In this document: one piece after another, positions 22,423 through 33,930 of the stretch
Position numbering within the stretch: position 1 is the stretch's first letter
Layout of the letters: each line of letters opens with the position of its first letter
Notes under the pieces: generated by a model
Told to the model about the DNA's origin: nothing
The model's input: only the letters and a program-made list of their open reading frames with translations
The model's database searches: none
Program-made: the position numbers and the translations under genes
Assembly: GCA_942159475.1 (NCBI GenBank)
Contig: OW804094.1
Span: 133,286,755 to 133,350,754, forward strand
Direction: 5' to 3'
From: Sthenelais limicola
Lineage: Eukaryota > Annelida > Polychaeta > Phyllodocida > Sigalionidae
Length of the DNA stretch: 64,000 nt

Positions 22423-24306
22423 TCACAGCCTTTCTTCCTTCCTCCTTGGGAAGCCTGGGGAGTTAAAAGTCACCGGAAATTGTGCTCTCTGCACCTCAAG
22501 GTTGGATGCGCCATCTGTAAAGGTAAACCTAGGGGGCGTTCTGTCCCGCCGCTCTACTTCCGACCTCTGTGACCTCGGTCTGGGAGACTGGTCGTAGGCG
22601 CCATTTGCCCAGCCTTGATCAGGCTCATCTGGTGATCTGTCTAGTGTGATTCTTACGACGGCTTTGTCCTTCCCATCTCTCATGGATTCAGGACTTTGAG
22701 GCACAAACTGTGAAGAATAACTACCCTGAGGGTCGCGAGATGGAACCGACCGCGGCTCAGGAATCCTGAGTGAAAACTGTTCGTTTGGAGTTCTAGGAGA
22801 TGGAGTCCTGAAGGGACGAGGAAGGTTCAGGTTCTCCTGAGGAGACAGGAACATCGAGCGTTGATCAGGAGGAGAGAGATCACGTTTGGGACGATCGTGC
22901 TCAGAGCGTGATCTCCTAAGTTTGGTATTGCCTTCCAGAGTTGTTGGTCTTTGTGTTGGCGTTTGGACTGGTTTCACCTGTTGCTGCCTCTCACCTGTCT
23001 GCCCATCCCCTCTGCCATCATCTGGCGAAGGACTTCTTTCATGAATGAAAACTGCCCTGCGTTGGTTATTTCTAAGAACCCAAACATCAGAAGGATTCAT
23101 AGCGTTTTGAGGGATCTGTACATATAGGTTTTTCGGGTTCTTGATCCCTCGTTGCTTGGGAGGAGGCATCAGTTTCTGTGGCATTTGCTCCCAGACATCT
23201 TCATACGTTTCTGGTAATGGAACACTATGTTTAGGTCTTGGGCGTTGAATTTTAGGATCATACTTTGGGATCCTCATGAATTGGGCTGATGAGGCTTCCA
23301 TTTGTGTTAAAGGATTTACATCTCGTCCAAGTGATGCTGAACGATCACCTGGTACATCCCAAGAATGCATTGATGGAATCATCAATTCTGTATCAGACAC
23401 TGCCCTCCCAGGTGATTCACATTCAGAGTCATCAATCTCATCAGAATCATCTTCATTTGAGAGCTCATCCGGTATTTCTAGTTCCCTCATATTATCTATA
23501 CTCCTCCCAGCTTTTCTTTTCAAGCCAGCATTGCCTCGCATTGATTTCTTTCTAGAGCTATCACTGTCTTCATTGTCCTGCTCTTTAATGATGCTCAGGG
23601 TCCGAGGAGAATTGGTCCTGCGGAGGGATGGACTTGCTGAACGAACCTGTGGATTCCAAGACTCAAATGTCGGAGATAAAGTATCATGTACTGGCGGTGT
23701 TGGGGTCTCACAAGGATCTGCAGCCAAGAGGGGCTGTTTTGCATCGTCCTCCCTGGGTAGAAGCCCTGTGCTCGGTATTTGTTCTGTACCATTACTAGAT
23801 TTAGGCCTGTCTACATGTAGTTTACTATCGCCTAAACTAGATTTTGAGGAGGTTCTACTCATGGCAGACATATCCTTAGCTCCCTTCGACCCCTTTCTTC
23901 CGCGTCCATGTGCACGGTCTCGGTTTCTAGAGTCAGCTTCAACCTTGCTTATTATGGACATCTTTAACTTCTTGAAATGTTCTCGAGCGGTTTTCTCTTT
24001 GAGATCACCAACCTTGTGCAAATAGGTGGTGACAGTGCTTTCTTCATTGAGGGACTCCCCAACGCCTGATTTCTTTGTGATGAAGCTTGCAATAAACAGA
24101 ACTATAGATAGTGCATACACAGATATAACCAGAATAATAAAGAGACCCGCTCCTTTTCCATCGTAAACTTCGCCTTCCACTCCTGTTACGTTGGAGCTAT
24201 TTTCTGCAGCCCCGGGACTGTTGAGGTTCTTTAACATAACAGTACCTTTGTAAGTGTTGTTTGTGACTTTGTCAAACAAAGTGAGTGTCAAAGGTAAGAG
24301 CTTCAT
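22423..24306 (-). CDS. Single-pass membrane protein with long disordered tail, 627 aa (unknown family)
   Basis: One uninterrupted 627-codon frame begins at an ATG (24304-24306). Residues 1-50 form a short ectodomain with potential N-glycosylation sites at N16, N36 and N39 and no clear signal peptide. Residues 53-76 are a hydrophobic span (GLFIILVISVYALSIVLFIA) followed by KK, suggesting N-out/C-in. Residues 95-119 carry YLHKVGDLKEK and FKKLKMSII, then a basic run (127-144), an acidic run (244-298), many Ser-Pro sites and a block around 361-430 (LPETYEDVWEQMPQ, WVLRNNQRRAVFIHERSP) that looks constrained. Residues 48-119 align without gaps to the protein at 46953-48287, its paralog. Topology resembles KCNE potassium-channel beta subunits, with a far longer tail; homology is not shown. 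The function is unknown. A large frame on the opposite strand (23276-24025) is a shadow. Confidence 0.93.
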   Translation of the reverse strand: MKLLPLTLTLFDKVTNNTYKGTVMLKNLNSPGAAENSSNVTGVEGEVYDGKGAGLFIILVISVYALSIVLFIASFITKKSGVGESLNEESTVTTYLHKVGDLKEKTAREHFKKLKMSIISKVEADSRNRDRAHGRGRKGSKGAKDMSAMSRTSSKSSLGDSKLHVDRPKSSNGTEQIPSTGLLPREDDAKQPLLAADPCETPTPPVHDTLSPTFESWNPQVRSASPSLRRTNSPRTLSIIKEQDNEDSDSSRKKSMRGNAGLKRKAGRSIDNMRELEIPDELSNEDDSDEIDDSECESPGRAVSDTELMIPSMHSWDVPGDRSASLGRDVNPLTQMEASSAQFMRIPKYDPKIQRPRPKHSVPLPETYEDVWEQMPQKLMPPPKQRGIKNPKNLYVQIPQNAMNPSDVWVLRNNQRRAVFIHERSPSPDDGRGDGQTGERQQQVKPVQTPTQRPTTLEGNTKLRRSRSEHDRPKRDLSPPDQRSMFLSPQENLNLPRPFRTPSPRTPNEQFSLRIPEPRSVPSRDPQGSYSSQFVPQSPESMRDGKDKAVVRITLDRSPDEPDQGWANGAYDQSPRPRSQRSEVERRDRTPPRFTFTDGASNLEVQRAQFPVTFNSPGFPRRKEERL

Positions 24307-24663
24307 GTTTATATTTTCCTGATGTTCCTAGTCGGTTACAATTTTAAATTATTAGTAATTTATAACTTACAGATCAGATTTGCGCTCACTATTTCTCCAA
24401 TTGTGGAGCGCAACACATTTTGTCCTTTTCTTCAAGATGATTAAAGACAAGTATAGCTTCCTATATTATTGCTTCCTCCTCGGGATAGGTATTATGTCCG
24501 TTAAACTGTATAATCCATATTACTATTGAGTTTCTAAACCTTGTAATTCCTGTCTGTTGTGGTATATGCATATACCCATGTGGCCTTTTCATGTGCGACA
24601 CGTTACTCATATATGCTGTTGATGTTACCCAGGAACTTCCAGGCTGCCTTTCCCTCGATCGTC

Positions 24664-24675
24664 CACGTGACGTCA
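24664..24675 (-). promoter_or_regulatory. Overlapping E-box and CRE upstream of the 22.4-kb gene
   Basis: CACGTGACGTCA joins a perfect E-box (CACGTG) to a perfect cyclic-AMP response element (TGACGTCA), about 360 bp upstream of the ATG at 24306. Such sites are rare by chance in AT-rich DNA and fit a proximal promoter for the - strand gene. The transcription start is not known. Confidence 0.4.
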
Positions 24676-27600
24676 ATGAAACAGAAGGATTGGTTTAGCT
24701 TCTCCATGGGACGCGGGGGCTGAGTTCATCGACTGGAAAAAGAAAATATAACGTTGGAATAAAAAGGCTTAGGTACTTATAGGTTATAAATATAAGAGTG
24801 TAGAAGAGTCTCTGCCGACAACTTAATATATGCACGTTTTAGTTAAAACTGTACATTTTTATGACTGTATACGTGAAATTTCAGCCTGTTGTATGGGTAA
24901 TATAATAAACGAGGGTATAGACAATGAGCAAAGTGGCATTTTACGATTGTGTTTAAAAACAAAAGGGATAGGACTCAATCTGAAAGTGGAGGTATTTTTA
25001 TATTGAGGTAGTTGATTAGTTGGAAGCTGAGCGACTGGGGCTATTAAAAGTTAAATAAAACATGAATTTACTAATGATGAATTTATAAAGGGTTATGAGG
25101 TTATGGATTAAATCAGATCAAAATCTTGTCCATACATGTACTCAAAATCAAACCAACTCATTCTACTCATGGCTAGTGAGATTTTGTATTATAAGATGAT
25201 TCTTGAATTCATTTAAGAGGTGCACCACGTTTTGAACGTATGGAAGAAAGGAAAAGAAACCCCGCAAACCTGCTCTTTTCCCTGGTAAAAGAAAAAGGAA
25301 TTCCGAACATACTTTCAGTTTTAAAAGGGTAGTTCGGTTGTAGTTACTGTGACCATCGCTAATGCTATAATGTTAATTTCTGGTCAAACATGCTATCGAG
25401 TGTGACAAGTTATACTCTCAATTCCCAGCTAGGTCAATATCCCTACAATACTTCTAAGGACGCATTCAAACAAATAATACACGCGCATGTAATCTTCTTT
25501 CCTCCACATTTAGACTCAAGTTGGTAGATCGAGAATCAGGGTGGATTCCTATAGACTATAGTATAGCTTTGCCCAGAGGCTTTAGAGAAAAATATTTTGA
25601 TCTACTTTTCGTTCCTTGACTGGTTTTTGGACCATTAACCCGCCCAACAATTCAACAGGTATCACTTTCACGCGAGGCCTAGGCCCATAGTCAATACTAA
25701 TACAATTATTTACCCCCTAACCGACTATTCGTCGCAAAAGCAATGCAGTACTGGCGTAGGGGCAAAGATCAAAATAATTGACCCGAGCGAAATATGTGAG
25801 GTTTAATCATGATAGACTTTGCACAATACGTACTCTTTATTCACCCCTGTAACCATTGAATGAAAACATTGTTATCAACACACAACACAGGGGCAAATTC
25901 CTTCCCTAAAAGTTCCTTACCAGCTGCGTATAGCAAGGAGCAAGTAGCTATACGATTTTAAGGAACAATTTCTTAATCAACGGAGCCCAGATTATAATTT
26001 TCCATTACCTCCAAAATGCCTATTCGATATGGTATGTTTGATATTTTCTACACAATCCATTTCACGCAAAAACTATTGAAATATCTTTAGCAGATAAAGG
26101 CCATTGGATGCCATCGTACCGACATGACCGAAATGACCGCAGAATTAAAGCAACAAAATGAAATCTTTATCTGATATACACACTGTAACGCCGTGCGCAC
26201 TGTGACATTAGTTCTGGCGATGCTGATATATGATATCACTTCTTAGAGACTATATGGTCGCATCTTTCCGAAACGTTTTCTTATAGGTTACATGTCACGA
26301 TACTTTATGTATCAAAATTCTAAATATTGTTATGTTTCCTGCTTGAAAATCCAAATCACCCATCCATTCGTGATCTAAAAAACACATGGTTGCCTCACCC
26401 ACTATTCCATTGTGTACACGCATGGGTCATGATATAATGTATTGGTCCCTATAATACATTACAAAGGATTATATTGCATTGGTCATTCTAATATAATTAC
26501 TTCACATTACGTTTAGAGATTGCCTGTATACATAATCTGCTTAGGACACGACTAATGTTCCTTACACACAGGATCGAACCTGATAAAAATAACTGCTTGT
26601 CTATCACTTATGTATGTAACAGTCAGGTTTCGTACGATCCTAGTATCGAGTTGTGGTCATTGTCTTTCTCCACTTGCTTTCTCCTTTTGGAAGCTTAATT
26701 ACTGTGTGATTGTTTAACCTAAGGAAACGTGCAGGAGAGGTGGGGCCATACATCCCTTTATATCTTATACTGACTTAGAAGCTTCTTTTCCCCTTAAGGT
26801 TTGATACTGTCATTATTTCAATAATCATTCCTTGCTCATTTTATTCGTTCTATGTTTAACATTATCGCTGTTAAAGTCACGGGAATTAATAGGATCGCGG
26901 TTTCAGTTTATCTAAAAACAGACTATCACATGTCATTATCACGCCACAAAACCCGTGATTTGGACTTCATTTTTCATTAGAATCTATGTGACGTAACTAG
27001 AAATTTTAATACGATGTTTCATGGATAGTATTTGCATGCATGGTGACTATAGTCACCAGCTTATATATAAGCTGCTAAAATTACCATTAAAATTTATTAG
27101 TTTATTGGGCCACCCTTTTTCACAAAAGAGAAGAGCTACTCTTGAAGTAGATCTGTCTATTTACCCTATTACATAATACACATAATAATCATAATAACAG
27201 TGATAATAACCCCGCTAAATAACTGACAGAAAAGTGCATTAGTTGACCGACAAAGCACAGAGGGTCGACTCACCAAATATCTATCCCGATGTGCTTGATT
27301 TGATATTCTCCGAGTTATAATATCCCCAAAACTGAAAATCGGATGACACTTCCATTAACGATGAATGGTTCCCGTGTAAGAGATCTTCGAAGACTGATTC
27401 CATAGCTTAAATATATATCCAGTTTCACGCAAATATCCGAGCGATTCAATCTCGAATGTGCGTATATACATGAAGTTTGATCACCGATCGGAATTCTGCC
27501 ATAAAAGCACGAGGTGACCTGGGCCAGTTATTATACGAGCAAAGAGCTCTTTCAAAGGCTTATTGGTACCTTTGGTTTCTTGATCCCCCCTATTGCCACA

Positions 27601-28550
27601 CCTGCCAATTAAGTCACTTTAACTTGCTCGATTCTGACCAACATGGGACTGTAGGCCTTCTCCAAAGCAACTACAGCTAAGCCCCTCTCCAGGATCGAGT
27701 GTGGGCGATTTAAACTATTATCTGAAACCTCAGGCGGTCCTGGTGCCTAATAGCAGGATAAAGTCACAACCGATCCACATTAAACCGGCTATATTGACTT
27801 TGCATCAGCAAAATCAGAAAATTCCAATATTGTTTTCTCGAAGAGCCAGACTTTTTAGACAGCATTTGGTTTTAAAGAGCCGCGACAGGCAAGGAAGCGT
27901 ACCCTGCAGGGAAATCGCATTTTACTGCCAAAATATTTAGGGTCTGTGTGAAATACTAAGGGTGGCTTTCAATAATATTGATAGAATGAGGCAGAGGGAT
28001 TCCTTGTCTCACGGACAAATGTTTCCCCATGTTCTGGTAATTTATCTATTTGTTTTGGCACCGCTATATGTGCATTTCCTTGCTAAGCGCGCAATCGTGG
28101 TCAATAATCATAGTTGGGCATGCCATGGAAGGAACCACTCAAGTATATTACGACGTTTGAAAATATTTCTAAACGAAGACAAATGTAATTGGAGAACGGC
28201 ATTTACATGAAATGTTGTGGAAGTAGTCAATGCAAATATCTGAATGTAATGCAATCCATGTCCTAATATCTATAGTCCGCCCTATTCCTTCCAATAATTC
28301 TATACGTCACTATTATGATTATATAACTGGGTATTAACGAATGCACTCTTTATATAGCGTAACCTTCCTGCCACTATATGTGTCATACTATTATTACAGG
28401 AGGAAGTGGGGAAAGTAGAATATACAGTGAAACCAAGAAATACGAGTCCTTACTGAGGTCTCTTGCATAAGAAATCCCTACTTAAAATGTTTCATACCAA
28501 GCTAGAAACTACTGTAGGAATAACATTTAGCATTGTATGTATACATAGCC
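24676..28550. other. Intergenic or upstream-intron region, no gene recognised
   Basis: I see no coding sequence here. Short reading frames at 27.4-28.2 kb have no recognisable features. One member of a dispersed repeat lies at 25900-25950 (partner at 28554-28601). The 5' exons of the 22.4-kb gene may lie here but cannot be located. Confidence 0.5.
25900..25950 (+). repeat. Dispersed repeat copy (partner 28554-28601)
   Basis: The segment CTTCCCTAAAAGT through TAGCAAGGAGCAAGTAGCTA is repeated in the same orientation at 28554-28601 with small indels. It is probably a fragment of a short interspersed element. Confidence 0.6.
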
Positions 28551-28553
28551 AGT

Positions 28554-28601
28554 TCTTTCCCTAAAAGTCCATACAAGCTGCTTAGCAAGGAAAAGTAGCT
28601 A
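28554..28601 (+). repeat. Dispersed repeat copy (partner 25900-25950)
   Basis: It shares TTTCCCTAAAAGTCC, AGCTGC and TAGCAAGGA.AAGTAGCTA with the 25900-25950 segment, in the same order and orientation. Confidence 0.6.
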
Positions 28602-28800
28602 AGGAAGGAAAATATGAAGTAAGGGGCAGTGGAATCCCACTTTAGGATACAGCGATTTAATCAGGGGAATGGCTGTGTTATAATTTGGAAGACAAAGGAG
28701 ACATATCTTTTGTTTAAATATATTTTTATTCAAATGCAGTCCCGCTACTAAGTAGCAGTTTTCTTCGTGCCCTGAAATGCTTACTAAGAATTGTATACAT

Positions 28801-28801
28801 T

Positions 28802-28832
<31 letters not shown>

Positions 28833-28834
28833 GG
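28801..28834. repeat. (TG)n followed by a run of 19 G
   Basis: Fifteen bases of alternating TG (28801-28815) are followed directly by nineteen G (28816-28834). This is a compound simple repeat, prone to length change and, on the G-rich strand, to quadruplex formation. Confidence 0.97.
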
Positions 28835-29376
28835 TATAAAATGATATTTTAACAATAAAGCTAATAAAACTGACGAAGTAAGGTGAATTGATGATCAAGT
28901 TTCACAATCTATACAGTCAGCTTCTCTACAATTGTGAGGCGCGACTCTAGCTTTAAGTTTCGAAATAAATAATGCGGGAAATTATCAAAACTTTGACTAA
29001 TGAGGACATGAGGAGTAGATAAGAATGATATAATGTTTCATTGTATTTATAATGATATCAATGTGAATTATTTGATTGATTGATGTTGTTTATTTCCAGA
29101 TCATCTGTTACATAAATTCGAAGTATACAATAATAATATGACTGGAGGTAGGAACTCGCATCTATGCTAGCCATAGATCTTCCAGAGAGGCCCAATTACC
29201 CATTGGCTTGTGCGCTATTAACATTTTTATGACAGGATGCATTGATCAGTTTTGAAATAGGATACCGTTGCATCCTTGGCTGGAAGTCAATGGTGAAAAT
29301 AGATGGGGAGGAACTCGCACCACAATATTGGTATGAGCAGCCACCCAGATAAATTTACTAATTAGATCTAGACTAT

Positions 29377-29432
29377 TTACAACAGAGGGTTTTTAAAATA
29401 CCTTTTACAACAGAGGGTTTTTAAAATACCTT
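29377..29432. repeat. Perfect tandem duplication of a 28-bp unit
   Basis: Two exact head-to-tail copies of a 28-bp unit beginning TTACAACAGAGGGTTTTTAA occupy 29377-29404 and 29405-29432. Identity of the copies implies a recent event. Confidence 0.97.
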
Positions 29433-30304
29433 ATAATAAAGTCAATATATAAGAACTCAAATAACCCAATTTAAGACAATAACTAGCTCGATTGTATATA
29501 CTCCGACGACCTTTATGTTCGGTATATTTTCACGCATTAACCGGCAAGACCAAACTATATATTATATAAATAACTTTTTGCAAAAAGATCGTTTCTTACA
29601 CTTGTAACGTCATCTTACTGGCATCGTAAGAAACAATTATCGTAAATCATAATGATTATTAATTCTTATATTATAAAGTAATTGTAGGATATCTTTATCT
29701 TGCAAAGACCATTTTTACAAGTTTATAATATAATAATTCTTTAGTAAAGATTATGTCATATCCCCACAGTACAGATCTTGAGTTTACGCTATGTTAGTTA
29801 TGGCTTAGGATGGATCTATCAGTAGACCTCTGGTCCAGGTTTTACCCTGAGAAACGGAAATTTAATTTTTATTCTGTGACAAAAAGTAAACACCTATGAC
29901 TATAAAGGCTCGTATACACTCTTGAAATAACTCGGCAATTAAAATGTGGTTAGTATTATTGAGCCATAATTATCGCTCACCCAAATATAATTATATATAA
30001 TATCTGCTGAATAACTGTGGGAAAATTCACTAGGGCTTGGCTTAAGAGTAGCACCTTAAATAAGGACCATACAGTTATGCTAGGACCATACAATACAAGT
30101 GCAATTTTTCAATTCTTTGTGTGAACAGAAACTATACATCTATTAATGATTTATGCCATTTTCAGATCAAGGAATTGCCGCAAATGTTTTCTTATACTTT
30201 ACGATCTTGGTATTTTAATTCTGCACTAATTTGTTCTTTAGACATAGAATCTGTTCGAATTATACTAGTTAAAGTGCAATATAATGCATAACGTTATCTA
30301 TATT

Positions 30305-30650
30305 GGGTATGTATGCTTTCTTAGTGTAGGTTCGCATTGGAAACAGGATCTAACTCATTATTTCTTTGGGGATGTTTGGGGATTTTATCGGAGAACAAGT
30401 TTTGAGAAGTTTTTCAGTTGAAGTCAATGGTGACAATAGATGAGGAATTCCTCTTGCTCCTGAAACAGTGTTTTATGGGTTCCTGACAAGATTATAAATA
30501 TATTGCACAATCAACTTGTAGTTCAGCATTGTTTCATGCAGTAGAAATGGAAGATGCTATGAACCAAATGTATTGTACGTTGTAATTCCTTCAATTGAGT
30601 TTAGAAGAAACTAACATAGTTGCTGATATTGTATGTATACATGTTCATAT
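30305..30650 (+). repeat. Interspersed element, copy 1 (inverted partner 32335-32680)
   Basis: Blocks such as GGAAACAGGATCTAACTCATTA, GGGTTCCTGACAAGA, TTGTTTCATGCAGTAG and GAAGAAACTAAC occur in the same order in the reverse complement of 32335-32680. One end runs into an ATGTATAC-type microsatellite in both copies. A part (GAAGTCAATGGTGA.AATAGATG) also occurs near 29285. No coding capacity is visible. The terminal microsatellite recalls Helitron-related elements of bivalves, but that is only a guess. Confidence 0.8.
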
Positions 30651-31679
30651 ATCTAGATGTTTGTATATAATGGTATACATATGTATGTGCACGTATGTAT
30701 GTGCGTGCATAACATGAGATAAGGAATTGTTCTATGACACAAATTGGTAGTTTGCATATCTTATCTCGTCTTTCGGTGCATGTCATTTAATGGCTCCATG
30801 CATTTCAACCATAGAAAATAACTAAGTAAGGTTTTGATAAAATTGTTAAAATAAACATGTACATGTACACGCTCCATGGAACAATGGTCAGAGAGACACC
30901 CTATACCCATGTTTACCTGCATGCGCTGTTTCACTAGGTTAGTTCCCCTAGAGGTGAGTATAGCAATACCTACACTTTTCCAAGGTCAATAATCGTTGTT
31001 TGGGACGGAATGCAATCTGCCTGATGTTATGGGTACAAACACTATCCACGGGAAAAGTTTAGAACACAGGCTACCTATATCCTTGTCGCTGGCAGGGCTT
31101 TCATCACTTGCAAGTTATGATTGGATAACTGTGTCCTCCTCCAGGCTACGCAAGTCGTTTTTACTCCAGGGTTGTGTCCACCTGGTATACGGAGGTATGT
31201 AGAAGTATGAGTGTGTGGAATGAAGCCCACCTGTGCCGAGCGACGGATGAGGGCAGAGTAGGAAGAACAGTGGTGGAGTTGAAGTGAGTAGCTTAGGCAC
31301 TGGTCTCTCTCTCTCCCTCTAGTATAGAGGTGCTCATACCCACAAGTTCTCATACTCTTCTTGGTACCATTCGATTTAAGAAGAGGTGAGAGTGGCTGGC
31401 GTGGTGCACCCCCATTAGCTCTACTGTATAAGAAACTTAGCTATAAAACAGGGAGGAGTTGCAGATGGACGGAGACCATCCATGGAGGAAACCACTCTAA
31501 TAGGTTGTAGTACTTCAATACCCTTGGCAAGGTAATGCAATAAGGGATGTTCATGATATCTCATTTGGGTCAGTACCCGGTAAGCTATCAATTGGCCCCG
31601 AAATTCTAGGAATGCTTCACATTAGAGAAAGCATACGTTCTTGGCATAATATTTTGTTGTTAGTCTGTAGGCCACATAT

Positions 31680-31918
31680 CATTGTTTTTAGCTCCATGGC
31701 GCCCGATATCATGCCCGCGTATAAAAAGTATAGTCACACAATTCGTCTCTAGCTTGGGTATGTTTTCATGCAATAAGCGGCAAGATCAAAGTTGGGACCA
31801 TGTGCACTTGTTTTTAGCTCAAAGATGCCCAATAACCTTGCTCGCGTAGGAAAAGGTATGCAGGCACAATTTGCCTTTAATTTGGGGATGCTTTCATGCA
31901 TTAAGCGGCCAGGTTATT
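31680..31918 (+). repeat. Imperfect tandem repeat, two units of about 120 bp
   Basis: Unit 1 (31680-31797) and unit 2 (31805-31918) share TTGTTTTTAGCTC, GCCC.ATA, GCTCGCGTA-like, CACAATT and TTTCATGCA.TAAGCGGC in the same order. A related fragment, TTTTCACGCATTAACCGGC, sits at about 29527. They are diverged copies of one repeat family. Confidence 0.75.
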
Positions 31919-32259
31919 GAAGGATCATGAAATGAGGCACAGACCATTCATGAATATTGATGAATATTATTTCATTGTTATGTATCAATTGATACAACCC
32001 AGATCTGCGTGCGTGGGTGTGCATCAAGCTGTACAAATCAATGGTCAAGAATCGATGCTGCTTGTCTTACAATATAGAGCACATTTATGTGTTATGATTG
32101 ATTTTAAATGGATGGTGTGTATCCTAGTTATATAGTACGTCTATGTAATTTGATTATTAGCATTAGGATGTGCGTCACACATGGGATTTGCACAGTTGAG
32201 AAGTATGGTCAGTGGAAACGTTTATCCACATCCTAATTGAGCAGGGGCACGCTTACTTG

Positions 32260-32350
32260 CTTACATACATGCATGTATGTATACATGCGTATGCGTATGC
32301 ATGCATATGTATGAATGCATGCATGCATTCATACATATAAACATGCATGT
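32260..32350. repeat. Alternating purine-pyrimidine tract rich in ATGCAT/ATGTATAC
   Basis: The tract consists almost entirely of short ATGCATGTATAC-type words, including the self-complementary stretch GAATGCATGCATGCATTC. It abuts the end of the interspersed element copy at 32335-32680. Such DNA can form cruciforms. Confidence 0.85.
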
Positions 32351-32680
32351 ACACACATGAGACACCCAAATATGAAGAATAAGTTAGTTTCTTCTCAACT
32401 CAATTGAGGGATATACATGTATTGTGGAATACATTTGGTTTATAGCATCTCCGATTCCTACTGCATGAAACAAAGCTGAACTGCAAGCTGATTGTGCAAT
32501 GTATTTAGTCTTGTCAGGAACCCATAAATTACTCACAGTTTCAAGAGCAAAATCGACCTTTGACCGAAAAAAAACTCAAAATCGGTTCTCTGATAAGAAA
32601 AAATATATATATTTCAACATCCCCTAAGGAATAATGAGTTAGAACCTGTTTCCAGTGCAAACATATACTAAAAAATCCTA
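32335..32680 (-). repeat. Interspersed element, copy 2 (inverted partner 30305-30650)
   Basis: This is the reverse-complement partner of 30305-30650, with a few extra internal bases. Shared words include GTTAGTTTCTTCTCAACTCA, CTACTGCATGAAACAAAGCTGAACTGC in part, TTGTCAGGAACCCATAAA, and GAGTTAGAACCTGTTTCCAGTGC in part. Confidence 0.8.
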
Positions 32681-32993
32681 CCTACCCGTACTTATGGTTT
32701 CAAAATATTCTTTTACAACATTTTAGCCATCCCAAATGGTTTCTGTTGTAAACATTAAACAATGGGTTCCCCGATTTTATGCATCTCAGACGAATACTTA
32801 CTTAGAACAATTATTTCTTAAAAAGCCCCATTTTTTCGTGGGTGGGGTTGGGGTGTAGTTCAAGTTTAAAAGAAGATGCATTTTTGCTTACTCTAATTTA
32901 ATCTCATTTCTTACTTAATGTTTCAGTACCCATGGATTTAGGTATCAAGTAATCACAAAAAGCATTGGGGAAAATCCTCCCCAACGGTATATA

Positions 32994-33218
32994 TAATACT
33001 GTAAACGTTTTTATTGTCACGCTGCTAGATTCCCGCGCATTGGCCTTCTTCACACATTTTCACGTAGACATAAATTCACCCTAAGAAAATCCCTTCTATG
33101 TCAAAAATGACACAACTTAATATTCGCGCAAACTTTAAATTCGCACACATAAGGGTGTGCGCGCAAATCGCGAAAATAGATACTGTAAAACGCGAAAATA
33201 ACTACTTTTACAGTATTA
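32994..33218. mobile_element. MITE-like element with TAATACTGTAAA ends
   Basis: The left end TAATACTGTAAACG (32994-33007) matches the reverse complement of the right end (33205-33218) at 13 of 14 positions, and TA flanks both sides. TACTGTAAAACGCGAAAATA recurs inside near the right end. The 225-bp body has no coding capacity. A Tc1/mariner-type MITE with TA target site is likely. Confidence 0.7.
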
Positions 33219-33778
33219 TGTAATATCTGCATGTATACATTGAGAGTCAAACGAATCGATCAACGACAATGACTTGATTGACAAACGGACAGATTACCTG
33301 ATTCTTTTCAACTTAACTCGACTAAGCAAAATTATCAACTTTTCTCTCCAATTAATATCTGTCGCTCATGAGTACCCCCACCCAACTTTCTACTTGTCTA
33401 TTCATTAATGCTGCACTAACATTAATAACAGCCCCTGGTGGAAGATCATGCAAAATACTACATGTATTAGTCCCTGTGCGACTTATAAATCATTCTAACA
33501 CAAACTGGCTGTATAAATATGTTAAATAATAAATATGTGTCTGGTTGCGTGTATTATTCCACACATGTATTATGCCCACGCTATTCTGAGGTGTACCCAA
33601 GGGTAAGTGTATTGAATTACTGATTTACAAGTTTGTCAGTGGAATTAAAGTAGCATCGAGGCAAAACTTAGAATCTATTAATATATTTTGGGCAGAAATT
33701 ACATCCAGAATGATAGGCCTGCTCAGCTCAGTAATCGGACATTTATGGAACTCAGGAATCTCGTTCCCAGTCAAGGCT

Positions 33779-33930
33779 CACAGCCTCTCAGATGTTATGC
33801 CAGTGATTGGACACCTACTGCGCTAATGGGTTTCCTGGCCCTAGAGCAGGCGTCTTAGTGGGATTTTAATGCCATTTTGCCTTTCGGAGCGAGAGGCTTT
33901 GCCACAGTTTGGAGGGACTTTGTATTCTGA
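33779..33930 (+). repeat. Interspersed element, copy 1 (inverted partner 35968-36121)
   Basis: Words such as CTACTGCGCTAAT, TTTCCTGGC, GGGATT.TAAT, CATTTTGC, CGAGAGGCT and CAGTTTGGAGGGACT recur in the same order in the reverse complement of 35968-36121. About 150 bp is clearly homologous. Confidence 0.85.

Noticed and set aside
23276..24025. 249-codon plus-strand frame
   Set aside because: Lies wholly antisense to the 627-residue protein and has no start context, domain or conserved pattern. Shadow of the real frame.
24330..24371. Minus-strand gtaagt donor just before the 627-residue gene, as a 5' UTR intron
   Set aside because: The only acceptor-like AG before the ATG would leave an intron of about 40 bp, too short for a normal intron; transcription straight through is simpler.
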